From Salinimicrobium tongyeongense (GTDB taxonomy: Bacteria > Bacteroidota > Bacteroidia > Flavobacteriales > Flavobacteriaceae): a stretch of 64,000 nt of DNA. Below, in pieces: positions 9,531 to 18,468 of this stretch. The DNA lies in contig NZ_CP069620.1 in the NCBI RefSeq assembly GCF_026109735.1, positions 744,001 through 808,000 on the forward strand, read 5' to 3'. Each line of letters begins with the position of its first letter. The stretch's first letter is position 1. Both the position numbers and the translations under genes were made by a program. The notes below the pieces were generated by a model, which ran no database searches, was not told the DNA's origin, and saw only the letters and a program-made list of their open reading frames with translations.

Positions 9531-12500
9531 ATGGGGAACATCTACAATTCTCTAAAAATTTCGGGCCTTTTTTTACTACTGAGCAGTTCGGTACTGGCTT
9601 CCTTTTGGAGTAATTCTGCATCAGGAATTTACATTTTTCCGCAGGTGCGTCAGTCACAGGCAGCAGGCTGGATGGATTCCCCTTTCGGAATATTTTCTGC
9701 TGCTTTTCAGGAATGTAGTCTTACTGCAAGCTTGTCCTCCACAAATGTTACCTGTAAGGCGGCCAAAAATGGCACAATAAGCATATCCAATCCGTCAGGA
9801 GGAAGCGGGAACTACCGCTACAGCATTGACAATGGAAATTCCTGGCAGGATTCCGGCAACTTTAGCGGACTCCTTCCCGGAAGCTATCAGGTAGTCATTG
9901 CCGATAAAGCCGATTCCAGCTGTCAAAAAAGCCTTAATTCAAACCTGGTTATTTCTGAACCCGATTTACTCAGCCTCACAAATTCCACCAGCACGCCGGT
10001 TTCCTGTAACGGGGGCAGTGACGGAACTGTAACCGCAGGCACGGTGACAGGCGGAAATTCAGGGTACACCTACAGCATCAACGGGGGTAATTTTTCAACG
10101 TCGACTACTTTCTCCAACCTTTCCTCAGGAGATTATACCATTACCGTTAGAGACAGTAAGGGCTGTGAAGCTTCGGAAACTATTACTGTTTCCGAGCCGG
10201 ACATACTGACCCTCACAAATTCCACCAGTACACCGGTTTCCTGTAACGGGGGAAGTGATGGAACTGTAAGCGTAGGCACGGTTGCAGGCGGAAATTCAGG
10301 ATACACCTACAGGATCAACGGAAGTAGCTTTTCAACGTCCACAACTTTCTCCAGCCTTTCCGCAGGAGATCATACCATTACCGTTAGAGACAGCAAGGGC
10401 TGTGAAGCTTCGGAAATTCTTACTGTTTCTCAACCAGACGTACTGAGCCTCACAAATTCCACCAGCACGCCGGTTTCCTGTAACGGGGGCAGTGACGGAA
10501 CTGTAAGCGTAGGCACGGTGGCAGGCGGGAATTCAGGGTACACCTATAGCATCAACGGAGGTAGCTTTTCAACCGCCACAACATTTAACAACCTTTCCCC
10601 AGGAGATCATACCATTACCGTTAGAGATAGCAAGGGCTGCGAAGCTTCGGAAACTCTTACTGTTTCTCAGCCGGACGTACTGACCCTGACAAATTCGACC
10701 AGTTCGCCGGTTTCCTGCAACGGGGGCAGTGACGGAAGCCTAAGTGTCGGCACGGTGGCAGGCGGGAATTCAGGGTACACCTACAGCATCAACGGAGGTA
10801 ATTTTTCAACCTCCACAACTTTTAATAATCTTTCCGCAGGAGATCATACCATTACCGTTAGAGACAGCAAGGGCTGTGAAGCTTCGGAAATTCTTACTGT
10901 TTCTCAGCCAGACGTACTGAGCCTCACAAATTCCACCAGTACGCCGGTTTCCTGTAACGGGGGCAGTGACGGAACTGTAAGCGTAGGAACTGTGACAGGC
11001 GGAAATTCAGGGTACACCTACAGCATCAATGGAGGAAGTTTTTCTACAGCCACTACTTTCAATAACCTTTCCGCAGGAGAACACATTATTACCGTTAAAG
11101 ACAGCAAAGGCTGTGAAGCTTCGGAAACTATTACTGTTTCTCAGCCAGACGTACTGAGCCTCACAAATTCCACCAGCACGCCGGTTTCCTGTAACGGGGG
11201 CAGTGACGGAACTGTAAGCGTAGGTACTGTGGCAGGCGGCAATTCAGGGTACACCTATAGCATCAATGGAGGTAGCTTTTCAACCGCCACAACTTTTAAT
11301 AATCTTTCCGCAGGAGATCATGTGATCACTGTAAAAGACAGCAAGGGCTGTGAAGCTTCGGAAACTCTTACTGTTTCTCAGCCAGATGTACTGACCCTCA
11401 CAAATTCGACCAGCACGCCGGTTTCCTGTAACGGGGGCAGTGACGGAACTGTAAGCGTAGGCACTGTTGCAGGCGGGAATTCAGGGTACACCTACAGCAT
11501 CAACGGAGGTAATTCTTCAACGTCGACTCTTTTCTCCAACCTTTCCGCAGGAGATCACATCATTACCGTTAGAGACAGCAAGGGCTGTGAAACTTCGGAA
11601 ACGGTTACAGTTTCTCAGCCGGAAGTGTTGACAATGACCACTGAACCTGCAACTACAGCAGTTACCTGCCATGGAGGAAGTGATGGGACGATCACAGCCG
11701 GTACAGTTACGGGGGGTATTTCTCCCTACCAATTCTCGGTAGATAACGAGAATTTCTATTCCACCCCAGTTTTCGAAAACCTCACTGCCGGAAATCACAC
11801 CATCTTTGTCAAAGATGCCAATGAATGTGCCATTCAGGTACCGGTGACTGTATCCCAGCCTGATCTTTTAACCGCACAGCTGAGTAAAACGGATGTAAGC
11901 TGTACGAATGGGAACAGCGGTGCTATTCAAATTTTGAATGCTTCAGGAGGACATGGCAATTATGAATACAGCATTGACGGCACCAACTGGCAATCATCTT
12001 CCGGCTTTAGCGAACTCATTGCCGGAACCTATTCCGTGGCCATAAGAGATGCAGCATATCCCGACTGTGTAATAGTGCTGAATTCAAATCTGAAGATCGA
12101 CCAGCCCACCCAGCCGCTATCGGTAGCGAAGGTTACTACACAGCGCACCACCACCTATGGAACGGCTACCGGTTCTGCAACCGTTGACTTTACAGGGGGA
12201 ACACCGGGTTATACTTATGAGTGGCGCAAAAAAGGAGAAACCGGAATTCTCCAGACCACAAAAACGGCAAATTACCTGCCTGCAGGAGAATACGAGGTAA
12301 CGGCCACCGATAACAATGGCTGCAGGCTTTCTAAGACCGTCACTATATATGATGCTATTCATGCCCCTATTATTCCCACCTCTGTTTGTGGTAGTGATAC
12401 TGACGTAATTAGGACCTCATACTTTGAAGTAGAAGACCTTTCTGCCAGGGGTGGCGTGGGCCCTTACACCTATTCCTGGAATTTTGGCGCCAACGCCACA

Positions 12501-15500
12501 CCGGCTACGGCTACAGGCCCGGGATCTCATAAAGTAATTTATTCTGCTACAGGCAACAAAGACATAAAACTCACTGTTACTGATGCTAGCGGGGTTTCAA
12601 AAACCATTTCCATTATACATTATGCAGGGGAATGTTTTGTTGACGACTGCGGATCAAATGATTTCGAAATCAGTCCGTTTTATATTGGTGATGCCAACGG
12701 AAACAAAATTACCAGTGAAACCTGTGATGATGATATTTCAAAATTTATATACTTTGATCTTCCTTCCGGCCCCACGCGGTATTCGCTGTATATGGAATAC
12801 ATATTTTCTATAGAACACCCCAATGGGGAAGTAACCCGCCTGAACAGGGGCAGGTGTCTATACGATAAACAGGCAATACCTCAAAAAGTTAAAACCATTG
12901 AGGTTGATTGGAATTGCGGAGACATACTCGTGGTAGAAAATGTATACCTTACTTTTTCCAATAATAGCAAATGGACATGCGGACAGGGCCCTAACCCCAA
13001 ATGCTATTCCACCAACAGCCCCGAAACGGTACAGGCTCCGTTATTTGTCACCGTTACTGCAAATGAACTACTGTGCCACGGTTCCAAAAATGGCACTGTA
13101 ACCGCAAAAGCTTCCGGCGGAAAAGCTCCTTATTACTTCAGCATTACCGGTTCAAACGGAACATTTCAAAGCTCTAATGTTTTCAATAGCCTTGAAGCAG
13201 GTACTTATACGGTATGGGTGAAAGATAGTGAAGGCAAAAAATTTGAATCGGAGGCTGTAGAAATTATCCAGCCGCTTGCCCCCATCACAATTGAGCTCAC
13301 CTCTGTAAATCCCGCCTGCTACGGTGAAAAAGGGAAAGCTACAGCTTTGCCCCAGGGAGGAACTCCTTTCATTGATGAAAATGGCAATAGTTACTACAAA
13401 TATCTCTGGAATGATCCAACAGAACAAAATACAGCTACTGCTGTAGACCTCCTGGCAGGCAGCTATACGGTAACCGTTATTGATGCCAATGGCTGCCAGA
13501 CCATCGTACCGGTCACGATTACTCAACCCGAGCAGCTTACGCTTCCTGAAGCAGGCCCCGATCAATCTTTTGGATGTGGCTTTGACGATACCGTTCTTGA
13601 AGCCAACACTCCCGTAACAGGAGTGGGAACCTGGACTGTAGTTGATGCGCCTAATTCTAGCTGGGTACTGGCCGAACCCAATAACCCAACCTCTGCTTTT
13701 AGCGCCCCCGCAGGAATTTACACCCTAAGATGGACTATTGCCCATGCCGATGGCAGCTGTGGAGAAAGCAGTGAGATGACAGTGACTTTTAAAGGCGATT
13801 GCAGTACTCTCGATTTTGACGGAATAGATGATTACGTTTATATTGGAGACAGAAATAACTTTTCTTCAGATTTTTCTATGGAAGTCTGGATCAGGCCAAG
13901 ATCTGTACAGGGATTGAAGACCGTGCTGTCAAAACGCAACACAGCGGCATTAACTTCAGGTGGTTATGATCTGGTCATCAACAACGGCGCTCCTACTTTT
14001 AGATGGAATGGCAATTCGGTCTCTACTTCTTATAAATTATCCACAACCCGCTGGTATCACCTGGCAGTGGTATTTAAAGGCAGTAGCGTTGAGTTATTCG
14101 TCGACGGCATTAAAGTAGGAAATGCTACCGGCTCAAAACCTGCCAGTAATTCTTTTCCATTCCTCATAGGGGCCATGTATGATGCCGGTAACCCCGAGCT
14201 GCCCAAAAACTATTTTAAAGGCTGGATGGAAGAGCTCCGGGTTTGGAAAATCGCCCTTTCTACAGAGCAGATCAGGTTTATGATGAACCAGCGCATTGAG
14301 GCCAGTGGCAGTGTGGTAAAGGGAGAGGTCCTGTCCATGACCGTCCCGGGGGAATTAGCCTGGTCATCTCTTAGCAGTTACTACAGGCTTATTGCCGAAG
14401 ACGCAAAAGTAGCCCAGGGAATAGCCGTAGACAGAGCCGATAATGGCCTTGACGGACATCTTCGGAATATTGAAAGCCTTCAGCAAAACACTGCTCCCCT
14501 GCCCTATATTTCAGAAGCCAACGGAGCATGGAAAACCCGTGAAGCCTGGGATAGCGGAATTGGAACCGACGCTGAGAACTACTGGACATGGCCTAATGAC
14601 AAAGGTATTAATGGAACTGATATCGACTGGAACATTGCTTATCTCACCCATGAACATAACTCCGGCAATAAAAACATCACCCTCCTTGGATTCCTTGTCA
14701 AAAGCGGGGAACTCGATATGCTGGGAACAAATCCCGTGCGCACAACCGGCGGTATCCAGGCCGGGACCGGGAACGGCCTCACCATAACCAGATATCTGGA
14801 CCTTAGTGGTTTTATAGACCTTAATGGGGAATCGCAGCTGGTGCAGACGCAGGGCAGTATTCTAGTTGGAAATGGCAGTGTACAAAAGGACCAGCAGGGA
14901 ACGGCCAGCAGCTACAACTACAACTACTGGAGCTCACCGGTGAGCATAAGCGGCAACTCTCAAAACAGCGGATTCAAAGTCGCTTCGGTACTAAGGGATG
15001 GTACAGATCCTGCCAATCCAAAAATTATCGACTTTAATTATCAGTACCATTGGGCCGACAAGGCTATGGCCAGCCCCATCAAAATAAGTTCTTACTGGCT
15101 GCATAAATTCTTCGGAGATTCAAATGAGTACAGCCAGTGGGAGAAGATCAATGAAAGCACTAGCCTTTTAAAATCGGGAGAAGGATACTCCATGAAAGGA
15201 TCTTCCGGGTACAGTGAAATTCTTGATCTTCAGAATTATGTTTTCACCGGAATGCCAAATAACGACACCATTTCACTGAATATCACTACCGGCAAGAATT
15301 ACCTTATTGGAAACCCTTACCCGTCGGCTATAGATGCCAATGAATTTATCCTCGACAATCTTGACAACAGAAGGAACGGCACCAATGTATTTAACGGCTC
15401 CCTCTATTTCTGGTCCCATTTTTCGGGAAATTCGCACTACCTGCCCCTTTACATTGGCGGTTATGCCGTGTATAATCTTTCTGGCGGAATTAGGGCCATT

Positions 15501-16529
15501 GCGAATGATGAGCGTATTAACGCAACAGGAGATGAAGGCGGGGAAAGGCCTCAACAGTACATTCCGGTAGCCCAGGCCTTTTTCGTGAGTACCGCGCTCG
15601 ATGAATCTATTACCTCCCAATACGGGATCAGCATTCATGGCGGAGATATTTTGTTCCGAAATAGTCAGCGTTCTTTTGTTTCTGAAATAGATAAATCAAA
15701 ATCAGTTTTCCATTCCCAGGAGAAAAAAGGCCTGAACAAACCTGAATCTTCTGATGCCGAATCCAGGAAAAGGATCTGGATAAACTTCAGTTCTCCCCAA
15801 GGATATCATCGCCAGCTTTTAGTGACCGCCGATAAAAATGCCACTTCGGGCTTTGATCTTGGTTATGACGCGCCGCTCATAGAAAATAACCGGGAAGACA
15901 TGTACTGGTTTTCTGATAACCTGGAGACTATTATTCAGGGAGTGCCAGATTTTGAAGACAACAGGCTGCTGCCTTTAGGCATAAAAACTTCGAAAGGTGG
16001 AAAAGTTACCATTGCGATTGATGAACTTGAGAATATAGGTGCAAATTTCCCCATTTTTGTAAAAGATAAATATACCGACACCTATCACAATTTACAGGAT
16101 TCAGATTTTACTGCTGAAGTTACAGCAGGAACCATCCATGACCGGTACGCTATAGTTTTCAAAGACCACCAGCCTTCCGAAGAAGATCCGGGAGACCCTG
16201 ATGAAGGAGGTGATGGCGATGGTAATCATGGAGGCGATGACAGTATTATTATTGAAGAGCCACAACAGCCACAACCTTCATTATTTGGCATTGAGCTGCT
16301 TTACCTGGGAGAATCAAAGACCCTCATCATCAGGAATTACGACTTGTTACCTGTCAAAAGTGTCATTTTATACAACGCCGCCGGGCAGGAGATTTATGTG
16401 TACAACGAGAAGGAAATTGAACAGGGAAGCACCATCAAATTACCGGTAGAAGTTCCTGTTAAAGGGATGTATTTTGTGCGGGTATACCTGGAAAATACAA
16501 GCCTTCCCCTCAAGTTCATTGTAGATTAA
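9531..16529 (+). CDS. Giant SprB-repeat surface protein with LamG and type IX sorting domain
   Basis: This is a complete 2332-residue protein. The ATG at 9531 opens a signal peptide with a hydrophobic core (FLLLSSSVLA). Seven nearly identical 79-residue SprB-type repeats (core SCNGGSDGTVSVGT) plus divergent copies on both sides span about residues 70-950. A PKD-like stretch follows (about 950-1030), then a Cys-rich region, two more SprB-like modules (about 1170-1330), a LamG domain (about 1425-1590), a region paralogous to the preceding gene, an acidic linker and a type A C-terminal sorting domain (last 80 residues, G-MYFVRVY). SprB itself is the mobile gliding adhesin of Flavobacterium; this protein shares the repeat family but lacks obvious full-length identity, so adhesin is inferred. 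It is probably exported by the type IX machinery, of which PorT lies 7 kb downstream. Confidence 0.93.
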   Translation: MGNIYNSLKISGLFLLLSSSVLASFWSNSASGIYIFPQVRQSQAAGWMDSPFGIFSAAFQECSLTASLSSTNVTCKAAKNGTISISNPSGGSGNYRYSIDNGNSWQDSGNFSGLLPGSYQVVIADKADSSCQKSLNSNLVISEPDLLSLTNSTSTPVSCNGGSDGTVTAGTVTGGNSGYTYSINGGNFSTSTTFSNLSSGDYTITVRDSKGCEASETITVSEPDILTLTNSTSTPVSCNGGSDGTVSVGTVAGGNSGYTYRINGSSFSTSTTFSSLSAGDHTITVRDSKGCEASEILTVSQPDVLSLTNSTSTPVSCNGGSDGTVSVGTVAGGNSGYTYSINGGSFSTATTFNNLSPGDHTITVRDSKGCEASETLTVSQPDVLTLTNSTSSPVSCNGGSDGSLSVGTVAGGNSGYTYSINGGNFSTSTTFNNLSAGDHTITVRDSKGCEASEILTVSQPDVLSLTNSTSTPVSCNGGSDGTVSVGTVTGGNSGYTYSINGGSFSTATTFNNLSAGEHIITVKDSKGCEASETITVSQPDVLSLTNSTSTPVSCNGGSDGTVSVGTVAGGNSGYTYSINGGSFSTATTFNNLSAGDHVITVKDSKGCEASETLTVSQPDVLTLTNSTSTPVSCNGGSDGTVSVGTVAGGNSGYTYSINGGNSSTSTLFSNLSAGDHIITVRDSKGCETSETVTVSQPEVLTMTTEPATTAVTCHGGSDGTITAGTVTGGISPYQFSVDNENFYSTPVFENLTAGNHTIFVKDANECAIQVPVTVSQPDLLTAQLSKTDVSCTNGNSGAIQILNASGGHGNYEYSIDGTNWQSSSGFSELIAGTYSVAIRDAAYPDCVIVLNSNLKIDQPTQPLSVAKVTTQRTTTYGTATGSATVDFTGGTPGYTYEWRKKGETGILQTTKTANYLPAGEYEVTATDNNGCRLSKTVTIYDAIHAPIIPTSVCGSDTDVIRTSYFEVEDLSARGGVGPYTYSWNFGANATPATATGPGSHKVIYSATGNKDIKLTVTDASGVSKTISIIHYAGECFVDDCGSNDFEISPFYIGDANGNKITSETCDDDISKFIYFDLPSGPTRYSLYMEYIFSIEHPNGEVTRLNRGRCLYDKQAIPQKVKTIEVDWNCGDILVVENVYLTFSNNSKWTCGQGPNPKCYSTNSPETVQAPLFVTVTANELLCHGSKNGTVTAKASGGKAPYYFSITGSNGTFQSSNVFNSLEAGTYTVWVKDSEGKKFESEAVEIIQPLAPITIELTSVNPACYGEKGKATALPQGGTPFIDENGNSYYKYLWNDPTEQNTATAVDLLAGSYTVTVIDANGCQTIVPVTITQPEQLTLPEAGPDQSFGCGFDDTVLEANTPVTGVGTWTVVDAPNSSWVLAEPNNPTSAFSAPAGIYTLRWTIAHADGSCGESSEMTVTFKGDCSTLDFDGIDDYVYIGDRNNFSSDFSMEVWIRPRSVQGLKTVLSKRNTAALTSGGYDLVINNGAPTFRWNGNSVSTSYKLSTTRWYHLAVVFKGSSVELFVDGIKVGNATGSKPASNSFPFLIGAMYDAGNPELPKNYFKGWMEELRVWKIALSTEQIRFMMNQRIEASGSVVKGEVLSMTVPGELAWSSLSSYYRLIAEDAKVAQGIAVDRADNGLDGHLRNIESLQQNTAPLPYISEANGAWKTREAWDSGIGTDAENYWTWPNDKGINGTDIDWNIAYLTHEHNSGNKNITLLGFLVKSGELDMLGTNPVRTTGGIQAGTGNGLTITRYLDLSGFIDLNGESQLVQTQGSILVGNGSVQKDQQGTASSYNYNYWSSPVSISGNSQNSGFKVASVLRDGTDPANPKIIDFNYQYHWADKAMASPIKISSYWLHKFFGDSNEYSQWEKINESTSLLKSGEGYSMKGSSGYSEILDLQNYVFTGMPNNDTISLNITTGKNYLIGNPYPSAIDANEFILDNLDNRRNGTNVFNGSLYFWSHFSGNSHYLPLYIGGYAVYNLSGGIRAIANDERINATGDEGGERPQQYIPVAQAFFVSTALDESITSQYGISIHGGDILFRNSQRSFVSEIDKSKSVFHSQEKKGLNKPESSDAESRKRIWINFSSPQGYHRQLLVTADKNATSGFDLGYDAPLIENNREDMYWFSDNLETIIQGVPDFEDNRLLPLGIKTSKGGKVTIAIDELENIGANFPIFVKDKYTDTYHNLQDSDFTAEVTAGTIHDRYAIVFKDHQPSEEDPGDPDEGGDGDGNHGGDDSIIIEEPQQPQPSLFGIELLYLGESKTLIIRNYDLLPVKSVILYNAAGQEIYVYNEKEIEQGSTIKLPVEVPVKGMYFVRVYLENTSLPLKFIVD
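9975..11633 (+). repeat. Seven tandem 237-bp SprB-type repeats
   Basis: Equivalent points (CTCACAAATTCCACCAG and close variants) occur at 9975, 10212, 10449, 10686, 10923, 11160 and 11397, an exact 237-base period (79 codons). DNA identity between units is very high, with small blocks of shared variants shuffled between units (for example TVAGG versus TVTGG), as expected from recombination inside the array. Confidence 0.95.
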
Positions 16530-16554
16530 CATTGCGGGAACTATAAAATAAGTG

Positions 16555-16581
16555 GGTGTCAAAAATGACATTTTTGACACC
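16555..16581. repeat. Perfect 27-base palindrome between convergent genes
   Basis: GGTGTCAAAAATG (16555-16567) is followed by one A and then its exact reverse complement (16569-16581). It lies between the stop of the SprB-repeat gene and the stop of rsmG, where a bidirectional terminator would be expected, although the T-runs on either side are weak. The same core recurs elsewhere in the window. Confidence 0.85.
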
Positions 16582-16584
16582 TTC

Positions 16585-17214
16585 TTACTTTTTGTACTTC
16601 AGGGGCAGGTGCACCACTTTTTTAGTTTCAAAAAAATCTTCCTCAAAAAAATCTGGCAGCTCGTAGATCACGGCTTTGGGGTAATCGGCCAGTTCTTCGG
16701 TAAGATCTCCGCCTTTTAAGTAGAGAATCCCGTTTTTGAGTTCGTGTTTACTCTGCTTTGCGATCTTTCCGGTAGTCCAGTGCACAAAAGTAGGCATGGC
16801 AGCAACCGCACGGCTCACAATAAAGTCATAATTCCCCGGCACTTCTTCTACCCTGGCGTTAGTAGTGTGCACGTTCTTTAAGCCGAGGCCTTCCACCACT
16901 TCATTGACCACTTTGATCTTTTTGCCAATACTGTCTACAAGATGAAAATTGGTTTCGGGATGTAAAATTGCCAGCGGAATGCCCGGGAAACCTCCTCCTG
17001 TGCCCACATCGAGGATTGAGGCACCGGGTAAGAACTCCTGTACTTTGGCAATTCCCAGCGAATGCAGAACATGCCGCAGGTAAAGCTCATCTATGTCCTT
17101 CCGGGAAACCACATTGATCTTGAGGTTCCAGTCCTGGTACAGTTCCTGCAGTTTAGAAAACTTATTCTTCTGATCTTTCGAGAGATTGGGGAAATATTTT
17201 TCGAGGAGCTCCAA
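16585..17214 (-). CDS. rsmG: 16S rRNA (guanine-527 N7) methyltransferase RsmG
   Basis: The 209-residue product has the length and layout of RsmG (GidB). It methylates G527 of 16S rRNA using S-adenosylmethionine in the cytoplasm. The SAM-binding loop is visible as LDVGTGGGFPGIPLAI (about residues 68-83), preceded by the family's N-terminal helical part with RHVLHSLG and followed by FIVSRAVA. The gene is convergent with the giant adhesin gene and divergent from the desaturase. Loss of this enzyme in other bacteria gives low-level streptomycin resistance. Identification is secure. Confidence 0.95.
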   Translation of the reverse strand: MELLEKYFPNLSKDQKNKFSKLQELYQDWNLKINVVSRKDIDELYLRHVLHSLGIAKVQEFLPGASILDVGTGGGFPGIPLAILHPETNFHLVDSIGKKIKVVNEVVEGLGLKNVHTTNARVEEVPGNYDFIVSRAVAAMPTFVHWTTGKIAKQSKHELKNGILYLKGGDLTEELADYPKAVIYELPDFFEEDFFETKKVVHLPLKYKK

Positions 17215-17302
17215 ATTTTTTATTTTTCTTATTTTTCAGCAAAAGTAATTAATTTACAGCATTAATTGTGAAGAGGCATACTCGTTGAGAACTTTAATCT
17301 TA

Positions 17303-17310
17303 TACCTTTG
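17303..17310 (+). promoter_or_regulatory. -7 box TACCTTTG of the desaturase gene
   Basis: TACCTTTG matches the Bacteroidota TAnnTTTG box and ends 23 bases before the ATG at 17334. A TTG at 17285-17287 could be the -33 element, with a spacer of 15 that is shorter than usual. Confidence 0.5.
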
Positions 17311-17333
17311 TCAATTACATACATAATTTTTTA

Positions 17334-18434
17334 ATGAATACACCCACAGTACGTTTTTCCCGGACAGATTCAGCCAAATTCTTCCGAACCCTCAACAGCA
17401 GGGTAAATAGCTATTTTAAAGAAAACAACCTTTCCAAGACCGGAAACTGGAAACTTCACCTTAAAGCCGTGATCATGTTTTCCATTTTCCTAACCCCATA
17501 TTTCCTGATCCTTACCCTCAACATTTCGCAGTGGTGGATGTTGTTGCTCACTGTAGTAATGGGCATTGGCATGGCCGGTGTAGGCATGAACATTATGCAC
17601 GATGGCAATCACGGCTCTTACTCCTCCAAAAAATGGGTAAACAAATTTATGGGCGGCACCATCTATGTTTTAGCCGGAAATGTTTACAACTGGCAGGTGC
17701 AGCACAATGTTTTGCACCACACCTACACCAATATTCACGGGCACGATGAAGACCTTGATGCCGGCAGGATCATACGCTTCAGCAAACATGCCAGGTGGCA
17801 CAGCTTTCACAGGTTTCAGCAGTACTATTCGATTTTTTTGTACGGACTGCTCACTTTTAACTGGGCCCTTACCACAGATTTTAAGCAAACCAAAAGGTAC
17901 CTTGCCCGAAAACTTTCCTACGGAAAAATGCCGAACCCGGTGAAGCAGTGGAGCATAGTTGCAATCACTAAACTCATTTATGCCGCTATCTGGATTGTGA
18001 TTCCCATGCTCATTCTCTCTATCGCCTGGTGGAAGATCCTTATTGGCTTTTTTATTATGCACTATACTGCAGGCCTTATTCTAAGCGTGGTTTTTCAATT
18101 GGCACACGTTGTGGAAAAAACCGATATGCCTTTACCCGACAATACCGGCTCTATGAAGAACACCTGGGCCATCCACCAATTGTTCACCACGGTGAATTTC
18201 TCTACCAAGAACAGGATTGTGAACTGGTTTACCGGCGGATTAAATCACCAGGTGGAACACCATATTTTTCCGAATATTAGCCATATCCATTACAGCAAAC
18301 TCTCAAAAATAGTAAGGGAAACTGCCAAAGAATGTCAGCTCCCATACAACGAGTACAAAACAACGCGGGCAGCCATTGCCGCTCATTTTCGCCATTTGCG
18401 CGAAATGGGCATGAAGCCTTCAGTATCATCATAA
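17334..18434 (+). CDS. Membrane fatty acid desaturase (acyl-lipid/acyl-CoA type)
   Basis: The 366-residue integral membrane diiron desaturase has all three histidine boxes: HDGNH (about residue 89), HNVLHH with a following H (about 123-136) and QVEHH near residue 302. Long hydrophobic pairs lie between the boxes (about 45-80 and 215-255). It introduces a double bond into a fatty acyl chain using O2 and an electron donor, adjusting membrane fluidity. The QVEHH form (Q in place of the first H of box 3) is typical of front-end desaturases such as linoleoyl-CoA desaturases, but position specificity cannot be read from sequence alone. The gene stands alone between rsmG and aspartate aminotransferase. 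Confidence 0.88.
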   Translation: MNTPTVRFSRTDSAKFFRTLNSRVNSYFKENNLSKTGNWKLHLKAVIMFSIFLTPYFLILTLNISQWWMLLLTVVMGIGMAGVGMNIMHDGNHGSYSSKKWVNKFMGGTIYVLAGNVYNWQVQHNVLHHTYTNIHGHDEDLDAGRIIRFSKHARWHSFHRFQQYYSIFLYGLLTFNWALTTDFKQTKRYLARKLSYGKMPNPVKQWSIVAITKLIYAAIWIVIPMLILSIAWWKILIGFFIMHYTAGLILSVVFQLAHVVEKTDMPLPDNTGSMKNTWAIHQLFTTVNFSTKNRIVNWFTGGLNHQVEHHIFPNISHIHYSKLSKIVRETAKECQLPYNEYKTTRAAIAAHFRHLREMGMKPSVSS

Positions 18435-18468
18435 TTTTCAATCCACATAACTATCAACCTTTTTAAAC

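Noticed and set aside
9975-11633. Regular repeats as a possible CRISPR array
   Set aside because: Unit of 237 bases, in frame, no spacer structure and no cas genes; they encode SprB-type domains.
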